Assembly: GCA_049999725.1 (NCBI GenBank)
Contig: JBNGIS010006407.1
Span: 1 to 64,000, forward strand
DNA length: 64,000 bases
Reading direction: 5' to 3'
DNA from: Haplomitrium mnioides
Lineage: Eukaryota; Marchantiophyta; Haplomitriopsida; Calobryales
The notes under the pieces were generated by a model. It ran no database searches. It was not told the origin of the DNA and was given only the letters and a program-made list of their open reading frames with translations. Numbering within the stretch: the first letter of the stretch is position 1; every line of letters begins with the position of its first letter. This document shows, piece by piece, positions 1-10,489 of this stretch. A program made the position numbers and the translations under genes.

Positions 1-983
1 CTTCAAGTAAAATTTATGAGATTCTTGTCTGTGAGGTCCCTTGCTCTAGTTGTTGATTGCAGATTCAGAACGAGCAGTTTGATGAAGGAATAAGGATTTG
101 AAGTTAGAGTTGATAGGTGAATGTTTTGCAGGTTTGCAATTGAAGAAATCAGTCAAATTGCATTAGAGAAGTGCATGTCAGAGGGTACCTGAGTGTGTTC
201 TGCTGGTGGATCTGGGTTTTGAAGTTCCAGATTGTGATTTGTGAGAGGTTCACTGGCAAATAAATTCTACTTTAAGCTTTGTTCTGTTCTATGTGTGTAT
301 GTGTGTTAGTTTGTTAAATTCTTAAAGAGAGAACCTTATGTGATTCTCCAGTTAGTGGATACTGGTTGGTGGGTTGCAGTAGAGCAAGGAGTGCTCATGA
401 TTGTGTGTGCATATGGAATAGGTGGGCATTTCACAAGCAAACAAAGTAGTGGGTGGTTGGAGGAACAACAAGTGGATGTGAGATCAGGAAGGTTGTTCTA
501 TAATTGAGTTCTCAACATCAAGCTCTAGGATATATTGGGTTGGAGTGGCCTGAGTATCTAGTTTGAGGGAAGTAAGGTGAAGTAATGAAGGTAGGCAGTG
601 GAGTGTTAGTTTGAGAGTTTCAAGCAAGTTAGGTAACTGGTTGCTTGGGAACATCTCTGATACAGCTCAAGTTTAAAATCAGCTTGTGCATCAGCTTTCT
701 TATCTTAGAAATGCCAGTCATACAGTTTGAGTAATTCTTGGCTTTGTTCTATTGTATTGAGTAGTACAAGTGGTTTGTGTGTATGGTTTTGTGGAGAAAA
801 GGTGGTCAGATCTAGAGTGGAGAGAGATCCATCTCTGAACTGATAAAGTGCAATTTCATAACTCTATAAAGAATCTAGAAAGTTGGTAAAAGTGAATTAA
901 GAGCAGATTTCTATATAGATCTTGTGTGGTTCGATCTCTGGGTGTGCTTTTCAAGGTTGGAGTGCTATTGCTGTGCTACAACA
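1..983 (+). repeat. 5' LTR of element I (right part only, cut by window edge)
   Basis: This stretch matches 9014-9995 almost base for base, with only a few substitutions in the first 120 bases, so it is the right-hand third of a long terminal repeat whose start lies left of the window. The shared sequence stops at ACAACA here and at ACGACA in the other copy, which gives the CA end expected of an LTR. A primer-binding site follows ten bases later. The low divergence between the copies suggests a fairly recent insertion compared with the other elements in the window. Confidence 0.9.
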
Positions 984-993
984 TGTGATTTCT

Positions 994-1016
994 TGGCATC
1001 ATTGCTAGGGATCTAA
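994..1016 (+). other. Primer-binding site of element I, tRNA-Asp type
   Basis: The bases TGGCATCATTGCTAGGGA begin 10 nt after the LTR end. They match the complement of a plant tRNA-Asp 3' end (TGGCGCCGTTGCCGGGGA) except for five C-to-T or G-to-A changes. This primer is typical of Athila/Tat elements. The tRNA match is from memory of the consensus, not a search. Confidence 0.7.
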
Positions 1017-1593
1017 TTTCTAGTGTTTGCTCTTAAAAATGTGTATAGTTTTATCAGTAATGTTGGGAACATGTTTTGCTCGCCACTATTAAATTTTGTT
1101 CTTAACATTCTGTTGTGGAAGTTTGTTTTTTTTCTTGGTGTTTTGTATTTTTCTATTGTGTGGGGTAGAAATACATAGAAGAAGAAATTTCTTTGTGAGA
1201 GTTAGCAAAGAAGATGTGAATGCATGAAATCTCAAAGAGAGACAGAGAAAAGAGAGAGAAGTAAGACTGGAGAGACGGGAGGAGTCTAAATTGAAGTCTA
1301 AAGAAGTGATAACTATTGGTAGCGGAAAGGAACCGACAGAGGGGGGAGCTCAACCTTCTGGGCCTTAGTCGCCATTAGCTCTATTTCAGTGGACTGATAT
1401 TACTGCTCCTGGAGGCATTATTTGGTTAACATCATTCCTAAAGTTAAATCTACCTTCTTCTACTTCTACTTCTTCTTCTTCTTCTAGGAATTCAGCCACA
1501 TCTATTAGTATTAAAGGTAGTGGAGCTTCACAACCTAGCGTTGTTTTGAGAACAGGGGTGACACATGTGACTCTGTTTCCTTCGGTATCAGCT

Positions 1594-2825
1594 ATGGCAC
1601 AACAAGCTCTTGTAGGGGGTTATCAAACGAACCTTAAATACCAGATCTTGAAAGGGAGATCCAAAGACGATGTAGACACATGGGTGAAAAGGTTTGAAGG
1701 TATTAGCAGAGCTAATCAGAAAGATTCAGATGCAGATTGGCTAAGACAGGTGGATGCTCTGTTTTCAAGTAAGGCAAGAGAATGGTATGACAATATGGGA
1801 GCAGTTTTTGGTACATGGGCAGATNNNNNNNNNNTCAACGAGGATTTTAACCAAGCTGACCTCGATCAAGAAAAAGAAAAAAAGGAAGTAGTGAGGAACT
1901 ACTCTCAAAGATTCAAGACAATGCAGCAAAAGCTGAGCATTGTGAACAGCCCTATGGTGGACCTGCAGTGGTATCTGAAGGACTTGTCAAAGAAGGAAGG
2001 ACGTTATGTACGACAATCAGGGGCTACTACTATGGAGGAAGCTACTAGAGCCCTGGAGACGTATGAGCTGCAGAATTGGAGGAGAAGTTGAAAGATTCTC
2101 AGTCCAGTAGCAGTGAAGAGGAAAGCAAGAAAAAGAAAAAGAAGAGTAAGAAAAAGAAAAATAAGAAGTCTAAGAAAGTGCATGAAAGCACTAGTTCAGA
2201 TTCAGAGGAGGAATCAAGTTCATCTGAAGAGGAGGAATCGTCGTCTTCTTTAGACTCAGAGGAAAAAAGGAAGAAATCAAGATCGAAGAAAGGAGAGTAT
2301 AGATTAGGTAAGAAGGACATGAACGAGTTGACGAAGAAGATGAAGCAGATGGTGATTAAGCAAGCTGGCAGCTCCAGGAAAAGAAGGTCCACAACTCCTT
2401 TCAGAAGCAATGTTTGGTGTACCCGATGTAAGAGAGAGGGTCACATGGAACAAGAATGTAAGTATCCTCCACCCACTGTGATGTATGTACAAGTGTTGTA
2501 TTGGGTTGAGGAAGAACCCTAGATGATGGATCCTAGATTAGTGTAGTACCCGACGTATGCAGTAGGCCAGGGCAGAGGAAGACTAATGGAAAGGGTCTAG
2601 TATCAACAGATGTCGGGAACGTCATATGTTCCAACAATTCAGTCGACTATGGTGCCAATGGCGGCACCAGGAACTCAATTAGTACCAGTACATGCTGGTA
2701 GGAGGTTTACAGCGTGTTATAACTGTGGAGCACCATATCATTACGCTAATGTCTGTCCTCATGCAAGGAGGCCAATGGGATATGTACTGTTGTATGGGAA
2801 TCGTAAGAAATCCAGGTACATATAA
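1594..2825 (+). pseudogene. gag: gag of element I (broken)
   Basis: Gag is the structural protein that packages element RNA. The start is set at the ATG of 1594 because the first residues (MAQQ) align with the MANP start of the gag in element II. The first part, to 2091, carries the capsid-like region. After a one-base frameshift near 2080, reading continues in another frame with a Ser/Glu-rich and Lys-rich segment (about 2100-2300). Two perfect CX2CX4HX4C zinc knuckles follow, at 2418-2459 and 2715-2756. In-frame TAG codons at 2520-2522, near 2543 and near 2598 interrupt the region, each where Gln fits. A 10-base gap lies at 1825-1834. It cannot make a full protein as read. Confidence 0.85.
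1825..1834. other. Assembly gap (10 N)
   Basis: Ten unknown bases inside gag of element I. The reading frame is the same on both sides if the gap size is right, which is only nominal. Confidence 0.99.
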
Positions 2826-3179
2826 GCAGAATGTCCAGCCCCTCCTATGACAAAGATGATGGTAAAGTATGCAGAGCCACCAACACTTGAACTAAAGGTG
2901 AGGATGCTAGTGAAGGAATCGGAAAAGGAAATTCTCTTTTTCCGAGTGAAAACTATGAGTAAGAGCAAGGAAAAGCAAAAACCAAGTTGGGGTGAAGTAG
3001 TTAGAGAAAACCCTAAGGCAATAATAGAAGATAAGAAGGATTCTGAGTACAATAGGAATGATCCTAAGTATTTTCAAGATATCTCAAACGAGGTCTCTAA
3101 AGAGTAGCAGAAAGAACTTCAAGAGAAGAGAGACCATGAAAATAGATTGGAAAAGTAGAGAGAAAGGGAAGAAGAGAGA

Positions 3180-4013
3180 ATGAGAAAAGATCCAAGTAGG
3201 AAAGATGGATCTGGCCTACCTTTCAAGAGAGTGAAAGTTGATGAATTGGAATTGGACTATAATGTGGCTTTAGATGTACAGCGGATGCCAGCTAATGTGA
3301 TAGTAGGGAAAATCCTGAGAATGTCTGCACCACAGAGGAAAAAGCTAAGGATGTTGACCAGCGCAAAGAAGAGAAGGTATAAACTACCTAAGGTGTCAGT
3401 CCTTGTGTCATTTTTGCCAACACGAACTATTCAAGAGGAGGTGCCAGAGTATGGAGTTCCAAAAGTAGAAATCCAAATAAGAGGATGTAACGTAACGAAT
3501 GTACCAATCGATGGTGGATCAGGGAAAAATATTATGGTGCTGGAAACCATGGAAGCATTGGCATTCAGTCACCTTGACAAAACACCTCAAGTGTTAAGAT
3601 TGATAGATCAGAGGAGACTAATTCCTGAAGGATTGTTTAGAGGAGTACAGACTATGATTGGAGGGAGAGAGTTTGTTTTAGATTACATAGTCATAAACCC
3701 TGAATCAAAGTCGACATATCCTGTATTATTGGGACAGCCTTGGCTGTATCAAGCCAAAGTAGTAGAAGATTGGAGAAAAAGAGAGATTCGGTTTGGAACT
3801 AAACCCAAGGCAACACTATCCTGGGGAGAACCTCCATATCAAGGAGAAAATCAAACAATAGAGGAGTATACCTCAGAGCAGTCTAGAGAGTATGACGGGT
3901 CTATTTCAGAATCTGATGAGAAAGCTGATCAGAACCCAAAATTGTGGTTACAGGAGGACGATACACCAATTGCTCATTTAGCAGAAGAGTATTGTGAGGA
4001 ATTGGTTGTCTGA
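3180..4013 (+). pseudogene. pol: Aspartic protease region of element I
   Basis: The longest uninterrupted reading segment here holds a retropepsin-like protease that would cut the polyprotein. The catalytic Asp lies in V-P-I-D-G-G-S at about residue 111 (near 3510), and the usual C-terminal hydrophobic-Gly motif appears as L-L-G-Q-P-W-L near 3735. The N-terminal part is basic and links to the gag tail, from which it is separated by in-frame TAG codons near 3105 and 3155. The segment ends in TGA before an acidic linker leading to reverse transcriptase. D-G-G in place of the common D-S/T-G is unusual but also occurs in element II, so it may be a family trait. Confidence 0.8.
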
Positions 4014-4223
4014 AATCCTACTTTTGCTGGTTGGACTAATGAACAATTTATTAAATGGAGTTTATGCAGTGATGGAAAAGAAAGCGACTTGGACATGTTC
4101 GCATCATTTGCAGGTGAAGGGGAGAAAGTACCTGAGCTGATTATAGAGCAGGTTACGGCGAATAATGTGGTAAGAGAACAACAATATAGTGCGATATAAG
4201 TAAGTCCAAATGATCCTGAAAAG

Positions 4224-5158
4224 GTGCTATTTCTATGTAATGAATTGGATGATGAAGAGAGAAAAATATATAAAGCTCTCCTGACAGAGTTCCAAGATGT
4301 GTTTGCTTGGTCATACAAGGATTTACAGGGAATACCTGCGGAACTCTACGAGCATAGAATTTATCTGGAGGAGGTATACCGGTTAGACAGAGAAAGTACC
4401 GCCTGAACCCCAAATACTCCTTGCTAGTAAAAGAAGAGTTAGATAAACTATTGGCTGCCAACTTTATTTATGCAGTACCTTATAGTGAATGGGTGTTGCC
4501 AATAGTGATAGTCATGAAGAAAAATAGGAAGATTAGAGTGTGCCAGGATTTTAGGAGATTAAACCAAGCCACTAAAAAGGATTTTTATCCTTTACCATTT
4601 AATGATGCTATCCTAGATTAGGTGGCAGGAGCAGAATGTTATACATTTCTAGATGGATTCTCTGGTTACAACCAGGTGAGTATCCATCCTGAAGATAGAT
4701 CGAAAACTACCTTCACTACAGATTGGAGAACATATGCTTATAATGTGATGCCTTTTGGGCTATGTAGCACCCCAGCCACTTTTCAGAGAGCGATGGCATA
4801 TATCTTTAAACCTTATCTGAGGGATTTCATAGAAATATTTCTGGATGACTTTTGTATGTATGGATCAAATGAAGATCATCCTAGTCATCTAAGAAAGACT
4901 TTTGAGAGATGCAGACGGGGTCAGTTAGGATTACACCCTCAGAAAAGTTTTATGGCGATGAATGAAGGATTATTATTGGGGCATAGAGTCTCCAAGGATG
5001 GCATAGCAGTAGATGTGGACAAAGTGAAAATTATAAAGGAAGTTAGGAGGCCTACTATAGTAACGGAAGTGAGGGAGTTTTTAGGAGCTACAGCGTACTA
5101 TAGAAGATTCATAGAGAACTACCCTTGGATAGTTGCTCCCCTTACCGACTTGTTGTAG
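4224..5158 (+). pseudogene. pol: Reverse transcriptase of element I (broken)
   Basis: This is the Ty3-type RT that copies element RNA to DNA. In order it shows F-A-W-S-Y-K-D-L near 4305, V-C-Q-D-F-R-R-L near 4545, F-L-D-G-F-S-G-Y-N-Q near 4650, M-P-F-G-L-C near 4750 and the catalytic box F-L-D-D near 4840, so the catalytic Asp pair is present. The C-terminal thumb reads to 5158. A frameshift lies near 4380-4420 and TAG codons stand at 4619-4621 and 5156-5158. At the first of these the element II copy has a sense codon, and Gln fits at both. The family assignment to Athila/Tat rests on the tRNA-Asp primer site and the absence of a chromodomain. Confidence 0.9.
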
Positions 5159-5790
5159 AAAAACATTGTATTTCAATGGGGAGAGGAGGCTCAAATAGCT
5201 TTTGAGATGCTAAAAGAGAAACTTATTACAGCTCATGTCTTAAAGCCTCCAATTTGGGATAGAAAGTTCTATGTTTATGTGGATGTCTCTGCCTTTGCAA
5301 TAGGCAGTGTATTGAGTCAGAAGGATGAAGATAGGAAAGACCATCCAATTTATTATGCAAGTTAGAAGGTGACTGCAGCTGAAAAGAATTATTCAGTGAT
5401 AGAGAGAGAAGCATTGGGACTGATATTTTTAGTCAGGAAATTCAGACATTATCTGTTAGGGTATCCATTTGTGTTTCATGTTGATCATAATTCACTGAAG
5501 TATTTAGTGAATAAACCTGATCTTTCTAGAAGGATAGCAAGATGGATGTTGCTACTCCAAGAATTGGATTTTGAAGTGGATGTAAGACCAAGAAAGTCCC
5601 ATCAAAATGCAGACTTCCTATCCAGAATTCGAGGACCAGTTGAGATAGATGATCTGAATGATAATTTTCGAGATGAAAATTTGTTCCCAATTGAGAAGGA
5701 AGGGGAGGAGAACCCCTTGTATAAGGAGATTTGGGTATATTTAGAAAGTTCTATTTTACCTTCTGGTTTGAATAAAGAAGAAGAGGCTGT
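5159..5790 (+). pseudogene. pol: RNase H and connection of element I
   Basis: RNase H degrades the RNA strand of the replication hybrid. The connection starts at the TAG before 5159 and includes the D-V-S-A-F-A-I-G type motif near 5285. A TAG near 5365 stands where Gln fits in the A-S-x-K motif. The RNase H core continues with A-E-K-N-Y-S near 5380, E-R-E-A-L near 5405 and V-D-H-N-S-L near 5485, and ends in N-A-D-F-L-S-R near 5620. A TAG near 5800 separates it from integrase, again where Gln fits. Confidence 0.88.
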
Positions 5791-5803
5791 ATTTTTCTAG
5801 AAG

Positions 5804-6968
5804 GTGGCGCCATATACAATTTATAAAGGAGTGTTGTATAAGAAAAGACCTGATGAAATCTTGAGATGTTGTTTGGGCCCTAGTGAAGTTAAAAAGGTAA
5901 TCGCTGCATTGCACGATGATGAAGTAGGTGGACACTATGCCATGCGCAATACTATAGAAAAGATTCATGAGGCAGGGTATTGGTGGCCTACGATGTACAA
6001 AGATGTAAAGAGTTATATTCAGAGTTGTGACCTATGTCAGAGAGTGGGGAAACCAACAGCAAGCAGCCATTAGCCACTTACACCTAACTTACCTTTAGCT
6101 CCATTTGAGAAATGGGGTATTGATTTTGTAGGACCTATTACACCAGTATCTAGATACTATAAAAATAGATATATATTAGTGTGTATAGATTATGCTACCA
6201 AATGGGTGGAAGCAAAAGCTACACGTAGAGATAGAGCAGTGGAGGTTGCTAACTTCCTGTTTGAGAACATAATCACGAGATTATGATGTCCTTTAGAGTT
6301 GATCAGTGATAGGGGAACTCATTTTTTGAATGAGGTGATTCAACGCCTTACTGACACCTATATGATTAAACACATGAAAACAACGCCTTATAACCCGAAA
6401 GTGAATGGACATACTGAAAGAGTTAATGGATTGTTGTGTAAGATTTTGACAAAGATTTGTTTAGCATACTCGTCCGATTGGGACACAAAGCTGTACTCAG
6501 CTTTGTGGGCATACAAAACAGCGAAGAAAGTTACTACGAAGCAGACTCCATTCTATTTGGTTTATAGTACTCATTCCTCAGTACCAGTCGAATGGGATGT
6601 GCCGTCGATTAGGATTGCTGAAGAAGAACGGATGCTAGATGAAGAAAGTTTATTGAAGAGGATGATGGACTTGGTTAAGCTGGAGGAAGAAAGAGTTCAG
6701 GCTCTAGCTGAAATTGGAAAAGTCCAGAACAAAAATAAAAGAAGATTATGATTCCAAGCTCAAAAAGGTGAATATTTCTAAAGGGGATCTTGTACTTCTA
6801 TATGACAGTTGTTATTTTTGGTTTCTAGGGAAACTCCATGTAAGATGGATGGGACCTTATGTAGTTTCAAAAATTTATGAGAATGGATCATTGGAGTTAA
6901 AGACTTTAACATGGGAAGTGTTAGAAACAAGAGTTAAAGGATCAAGAGTGAAGCGGTATTATTCGTGA
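5804..6968 (+). pseudogene. pol: Integrase of element I (broken)
   Basis: Integrase joins the cDNA to the host genome. An HHCC zinc domain reads to 6073, with G-H-Y near 5930 and C-D-L-C-Q near 6030. The DDE core follows, with W-G-I-D-F near 6115, I-S-D-R-G-T-H near 6302 and H-T-E-R near 6412, so all three catalytic acidic residues are visible. A frameshift near 6715 leads into the C-terminal GPY/F-like module (M-G-P-Y near 6850), and the protein ends at 6966-6968 without a chromodomain. A TAG at 6071-6073 and a TGA near 6284 break the frame. There is no room for an env-like ORF before the polypurine tract, which starts about 20 bases after the stop. Confidence 0.9.
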
Positions 6969-6990
6969 ACGCTTGCGAGGATGTTACGCA

Positions 6991-7006
6991 ATGGAGGAGG
7001 GGGCTA
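6991..7006 (+). other. Polypurine tract of element I
   Basis: A purine-rich run (ATGGAGGAGGGGG followed by CTA) lies directly before the TGTGAG start of the 3' LTR. It is the usual primer for plus-strand synthesis. Confidence 0.75.
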
Positions 7007-9995
7007 TGTGAGAGCATAGTTCTTGACAAAAGGTCAGAAACTGCTTGAAGGAGTCTCTTCTGCGCAGTGGAGTGAGAAGGAATTGGTAAAGCTTTAGTTT
7101 TGAGTGTAAAGTTGTAAAATATAAAGATCATAGGACATTTTGGTATGAAGTGGAAAAGGAGAGAAGGCTGATCTACAAGGAAGTGATTTATTTTTGTGAA
7201 GAAAAAAAATTGTTTTGTAAAAATAATCTAAGTGTTGAGGGCCAGTCAACCCCTATCTACCTATCTATCTATTTCTATTATGTGTGTTGGTGGACAGCTT
7301 GCCCATGAGCCAGGTGAAGAGTATCGATGGAAGTCGATGCTCTGAACTAGGTCCATTCAGGGGCAAGGAAGATAAGCGGTGGCCTTACACCTCTGAGGGG
7401 CTGCCTCTCGAAAGAAAGAAAGTGTGAATTGGTTATATATGGCTTCTAAGTTATGTGAGAACACTTATGGGATATTTGGAATGAATTTGGGAAGGCCACC
7501 TATGAAGAAATGTTTTTGTGCAGAGGAGGATCTCCTACGACGAGGGAAAGTGCAGTGCTCAGTCCAGCGATGAAGAGGAATCCTCTGCGAATTGAAATAG
7601 GGAGAAGATTTTGTGTGGAAGGAACATTGAGTTATATTTAATCTATCACGTATGTGCATTCGCGATTTGGGAAGAATTTGTTACTTCGAAGGTATGGTTT
7701 TTTAGCTTCTCAGCATACGGAATCAAAAAGGGCAGGATTTAGAAGTGAAGAATTGTCCTGCACACGAGCCCTGGTGTGGAAACTCTATAATACAAAATGC
7801 AGTCCTGTGGAGAAATTGATTTCTGGTGTGTGAGACCTTCTGCGGGATTGCCAGCTGAGAGGTTCGAGAGGAATTCATGTGTGTAAAAATTCCCTGTGAA
7901 CCTCTGCGAAGAAATTAAGGTGAAAGGAGGTTTTCATGGGGAAGGTAAGCTACGAGGAGATTCATAGAAGAATCGACTTGCAAGCAATCAACCTGTGGCA
8001 AAAATGTTATTTGTGATGAGAATCCGCGAGGTGGTCTGCAAATCGATTCCAAGTGGAGAAGAGCCTTACGAATTGAAGGAAGGATTAACCAGCGTTGAAG
8101 ATCCCTCTGAAGAAATCAAATATTGTGAAAAACTTTAAGGAAATGAATCCGCGTTGAGTAATTTCTGTTGTGATGAATTGAAATATGGAGAATCGAATGG
8201 AAGGTCTGCTGTGAGATGGAAATCGAATGAGTTGCTATGCGAACTACTTGAATAAGAAGGAATTAAAATTTTTAAGGAAATAAGAATGTTTTTGAAAGTG
8301 AGCGAAAAGAAGATCCGAAGGGTCCGTGGTCCGAAGAAAGTGTCGGAACCGCGCCTTCCAATGTGAGGTACCCCAGTTAAGGGGGTTTCGATGAGTGTCA
8401 GTGTAGGGATCCAAAGTGGAGATCCCCGGGTAAGTTGGTTCCGAGTGGGATTCCGAAGTGGGGATCCCTGGTTAGGAAGGTGCCATTTCAAAGTGTTTAA
8501 CGGAAGGATGATTGGTGAAATAGCGACTAAGCGAAGCGGTGATGGATGAAATGGCAACTTGTCGGTGTTTTGCGTGATAAGGATTGTTGCGAAAAGGCGA
8601 GCAAGGAGAGAAGTTTGAATGGCAAATNNNNNNNNNNNNNNNNNNNNNNNNNNNNNNNNNNNNNNNNNNNNNNNNNNNNNNNNNNNNNNNNNNNNNNNNN
8701 NNNNNNNNNNNNNNNNNNNNNNNNNNNAAGAGTTAGTGAAAGTTCAAAAATTACCATAAGAACAATTGCTAGTAGTTAGTTCTTATGGTGAGCAAAGTTA
8801 GTTTAAGTTAGTGAAAGCGAGTTGTTTAGTTTAAGAACACATTGTGAGTTGTTAGTTCTTATTGGAAACTTAGTGAGGGAAAGTTAGCACGTAGAAAAGT
8901 AAGTTAGTTTGGTTTGGAGCTAAGATGACTGTTATTGTCAATTGAGCAAGACAGAGGGTACAAGCCTATTGGCAAGTTCCTATTCTGCTGGTTGTCTCAT
9001 TGTACATGTGTGCTTCAAGTAAAATTTATGAGATTCTTGTCTGTGAGGTCCCTTGCTCTGATTGTTGATTGCAGATTCAGAACGAGCAGTTTGATGAAGG
9101 AATAAGGACTTGAAGTTAGAGTTGATTGGTGAATGTTTTGCAGGTTTGCAATTGAAGAAATCAGTCAGATTGCATTAGAGAAGTGCATGTCAGGGGGTAC
9201 CTGAGTGTGTTCTGCTGGTGGATCTGGGTTTTGAAGTTCCAGATTGTGATTTGTGGGAGGTTCAGTGGCAAATCAATTCTACTTTAAGCTTTGTTCTATT
9301 CTATGTGTGTATGTGTGTTAGTTTGTTAAATTCTTAAAGAGAGAACCTTCTGTGATTCTCTAGTTAGTGGATACTAGTTGGTGGGTTGCAGTAGAGCAAT
9401 GAGTGCTCATGATTGTGTGTGCCTATGGAATAGGTGGGCATTTCACAAGCAAACAAAGTAGTGGGTGGTTGGAGGAACAACAAGTGGATGTGAGATCATG
9501 AGGGTTATTCCATAATTGAGTTCTCAGCATCAAGCTCTGGGATATATTGGGTTGGAGTGGCCTTAGTATCTAGTTTGAGGGAAGTGAGGTGAAGTAATGA
9601 AGGTATGCAGTGGAGTGTTAGTTTGAGAGTTTCAAGCAAGTTGGGTAACTGGTTGCTTGGGAACATCTCTGATACAGCTCAAGTTTAAAATCAGCTTGTG
9701 CATCAGCTTTCTTATCCTAGAAATGCCAGTCATACAGTTTGAGTAATTCTTGGCTTTGTTCTATTGTATTGAGTAGTAGAAGTGGTTTGTGTGTATGGTT
9801 TTGTGGAGAAAGGGTGGTCAGACCTAGAGTGGAGAGAGATCCATCTCTGAACTGATAGAGTGCAATTTCAGAACTCTATAAAGAATCTAGAAAGTTGGTA
9901 AAAGTGAATTAAGAGCAGATTTCTATATAGATCTTGCGTGGTTCGATCTCTAGGTGTACTTTTCAAGGCTGGAGTGCCAAAGTTGTACTACGACA
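7007..9995 (+). repeat. 3' LTR of element I (about 3 kb)
   Basis: It starts TGTGAG after the polypurine tract and ends ACGACA at 9995. The last 982 bases match 1-983. The start is inferred, since the matching 5' LTR start is outside the window. It contains a short (TATC)n run near 7256-7275, a 100-N gap at 8628-8727 and a repeated AGTTAGT-type motif near 8728-8910. The expected target duplication would be GATGC (9996-10000), to be found just before the 5' LTR left of the window. No ORF in the LTR looks real. Confidence 0.85.
8628..8727. other. Assembly gap (100 N)
   Basis: One hundred unknown bases within the 3' LTR of element I. The length is probably a placeholder. Confidence 0.99.
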
Positions 9996-10489
9996 GATGC
10001 CGCACAAGGATGATCATGAGCACACCGACCACAATTGTGGTGGACTAATCTATTGTCTACTAAGGTGCTAAAAAAGGCTTATGATAGGATTATGGGATCA
10101 CCAAGTGCCATTGTGGATGATACTTTAGATGTGAGATGTCACATTCAGAGGGCACTTTATGTTGAGCGCCCACCATTGGCACTAGTCAACATGGTTGGGC
10201 AACCTTGTAGAGCATTGCTAACACTAGTGAGTCATCGTGCATCTTATGCATTTCAAGCAGGAGGCCTTGGTCTTATTTGGGATGCAACCTTGCAAAAGCT
10301 AGTGGAATCCAATGCCAATGAGAGAGAGAAGGCAATGGGGTTCTCCACTGGTACCACTACTATTGTATCTGTCACCAAGATTGCACGACACAATGTGTTG
10401 GGACAAGCCATGGATTTGTATGGTCTTACTTGGATTGTGAGATCAAGTGGAAATGGGCTCAGATTTTGTGAGTCTAGATTGATGGGAGG
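9996..10489 (+). pseudogene. C5 DNA methyltransferase-like C-terminal fragment
   Basis: The reading frame is open from about 10020 to about 10489, and runs back to 9996 if two TGA codons (near 10011 and 10017) are treated as decayed Trp or Arg. It starts exactly where the LTR of element I ends. Visible motifs resemble the C-terminal end of Dnmt3/DRM-type cytosine methyltransferases: R-P-Q-L-W-W-T-N-L at 10026-10052, E-R-E-K-A-M-G-F at 10320-10343 (motif IX-like), and R-H-N-V-L-G-Q-A-M at 10386-10412 (motif X-like, as in the R-x-x-L-L-G-x-S end of Dnmt3). The catalytic Pro-Cys half would lie upstream, left of element I. I infer the family from these motifs alone. A frameshift near 10440-10490 leads into the next segment. 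Confidence 0.5.

Noticed and set aside
2099-2410. A - strand ORF rich in Phe, Leu and Ser opposite gag
   Set aside because: It mirrors the Lys/Glu/Ser block of gag on the other strand.
2520-6073. A variant genetic code with TAG or TAA read as Gln
   Set aside because: CAG and CAA also encode Gln at conserved places in the same genes (for example C-Q-D-F). TGA and frameshifts occur too. The element type and primer site point to a land plant with the standard code. Methylation decay explains the pattern.
6969-7006. An env-like third ORF in element I
   Set aside because: There is no space between integrase and the LTR.
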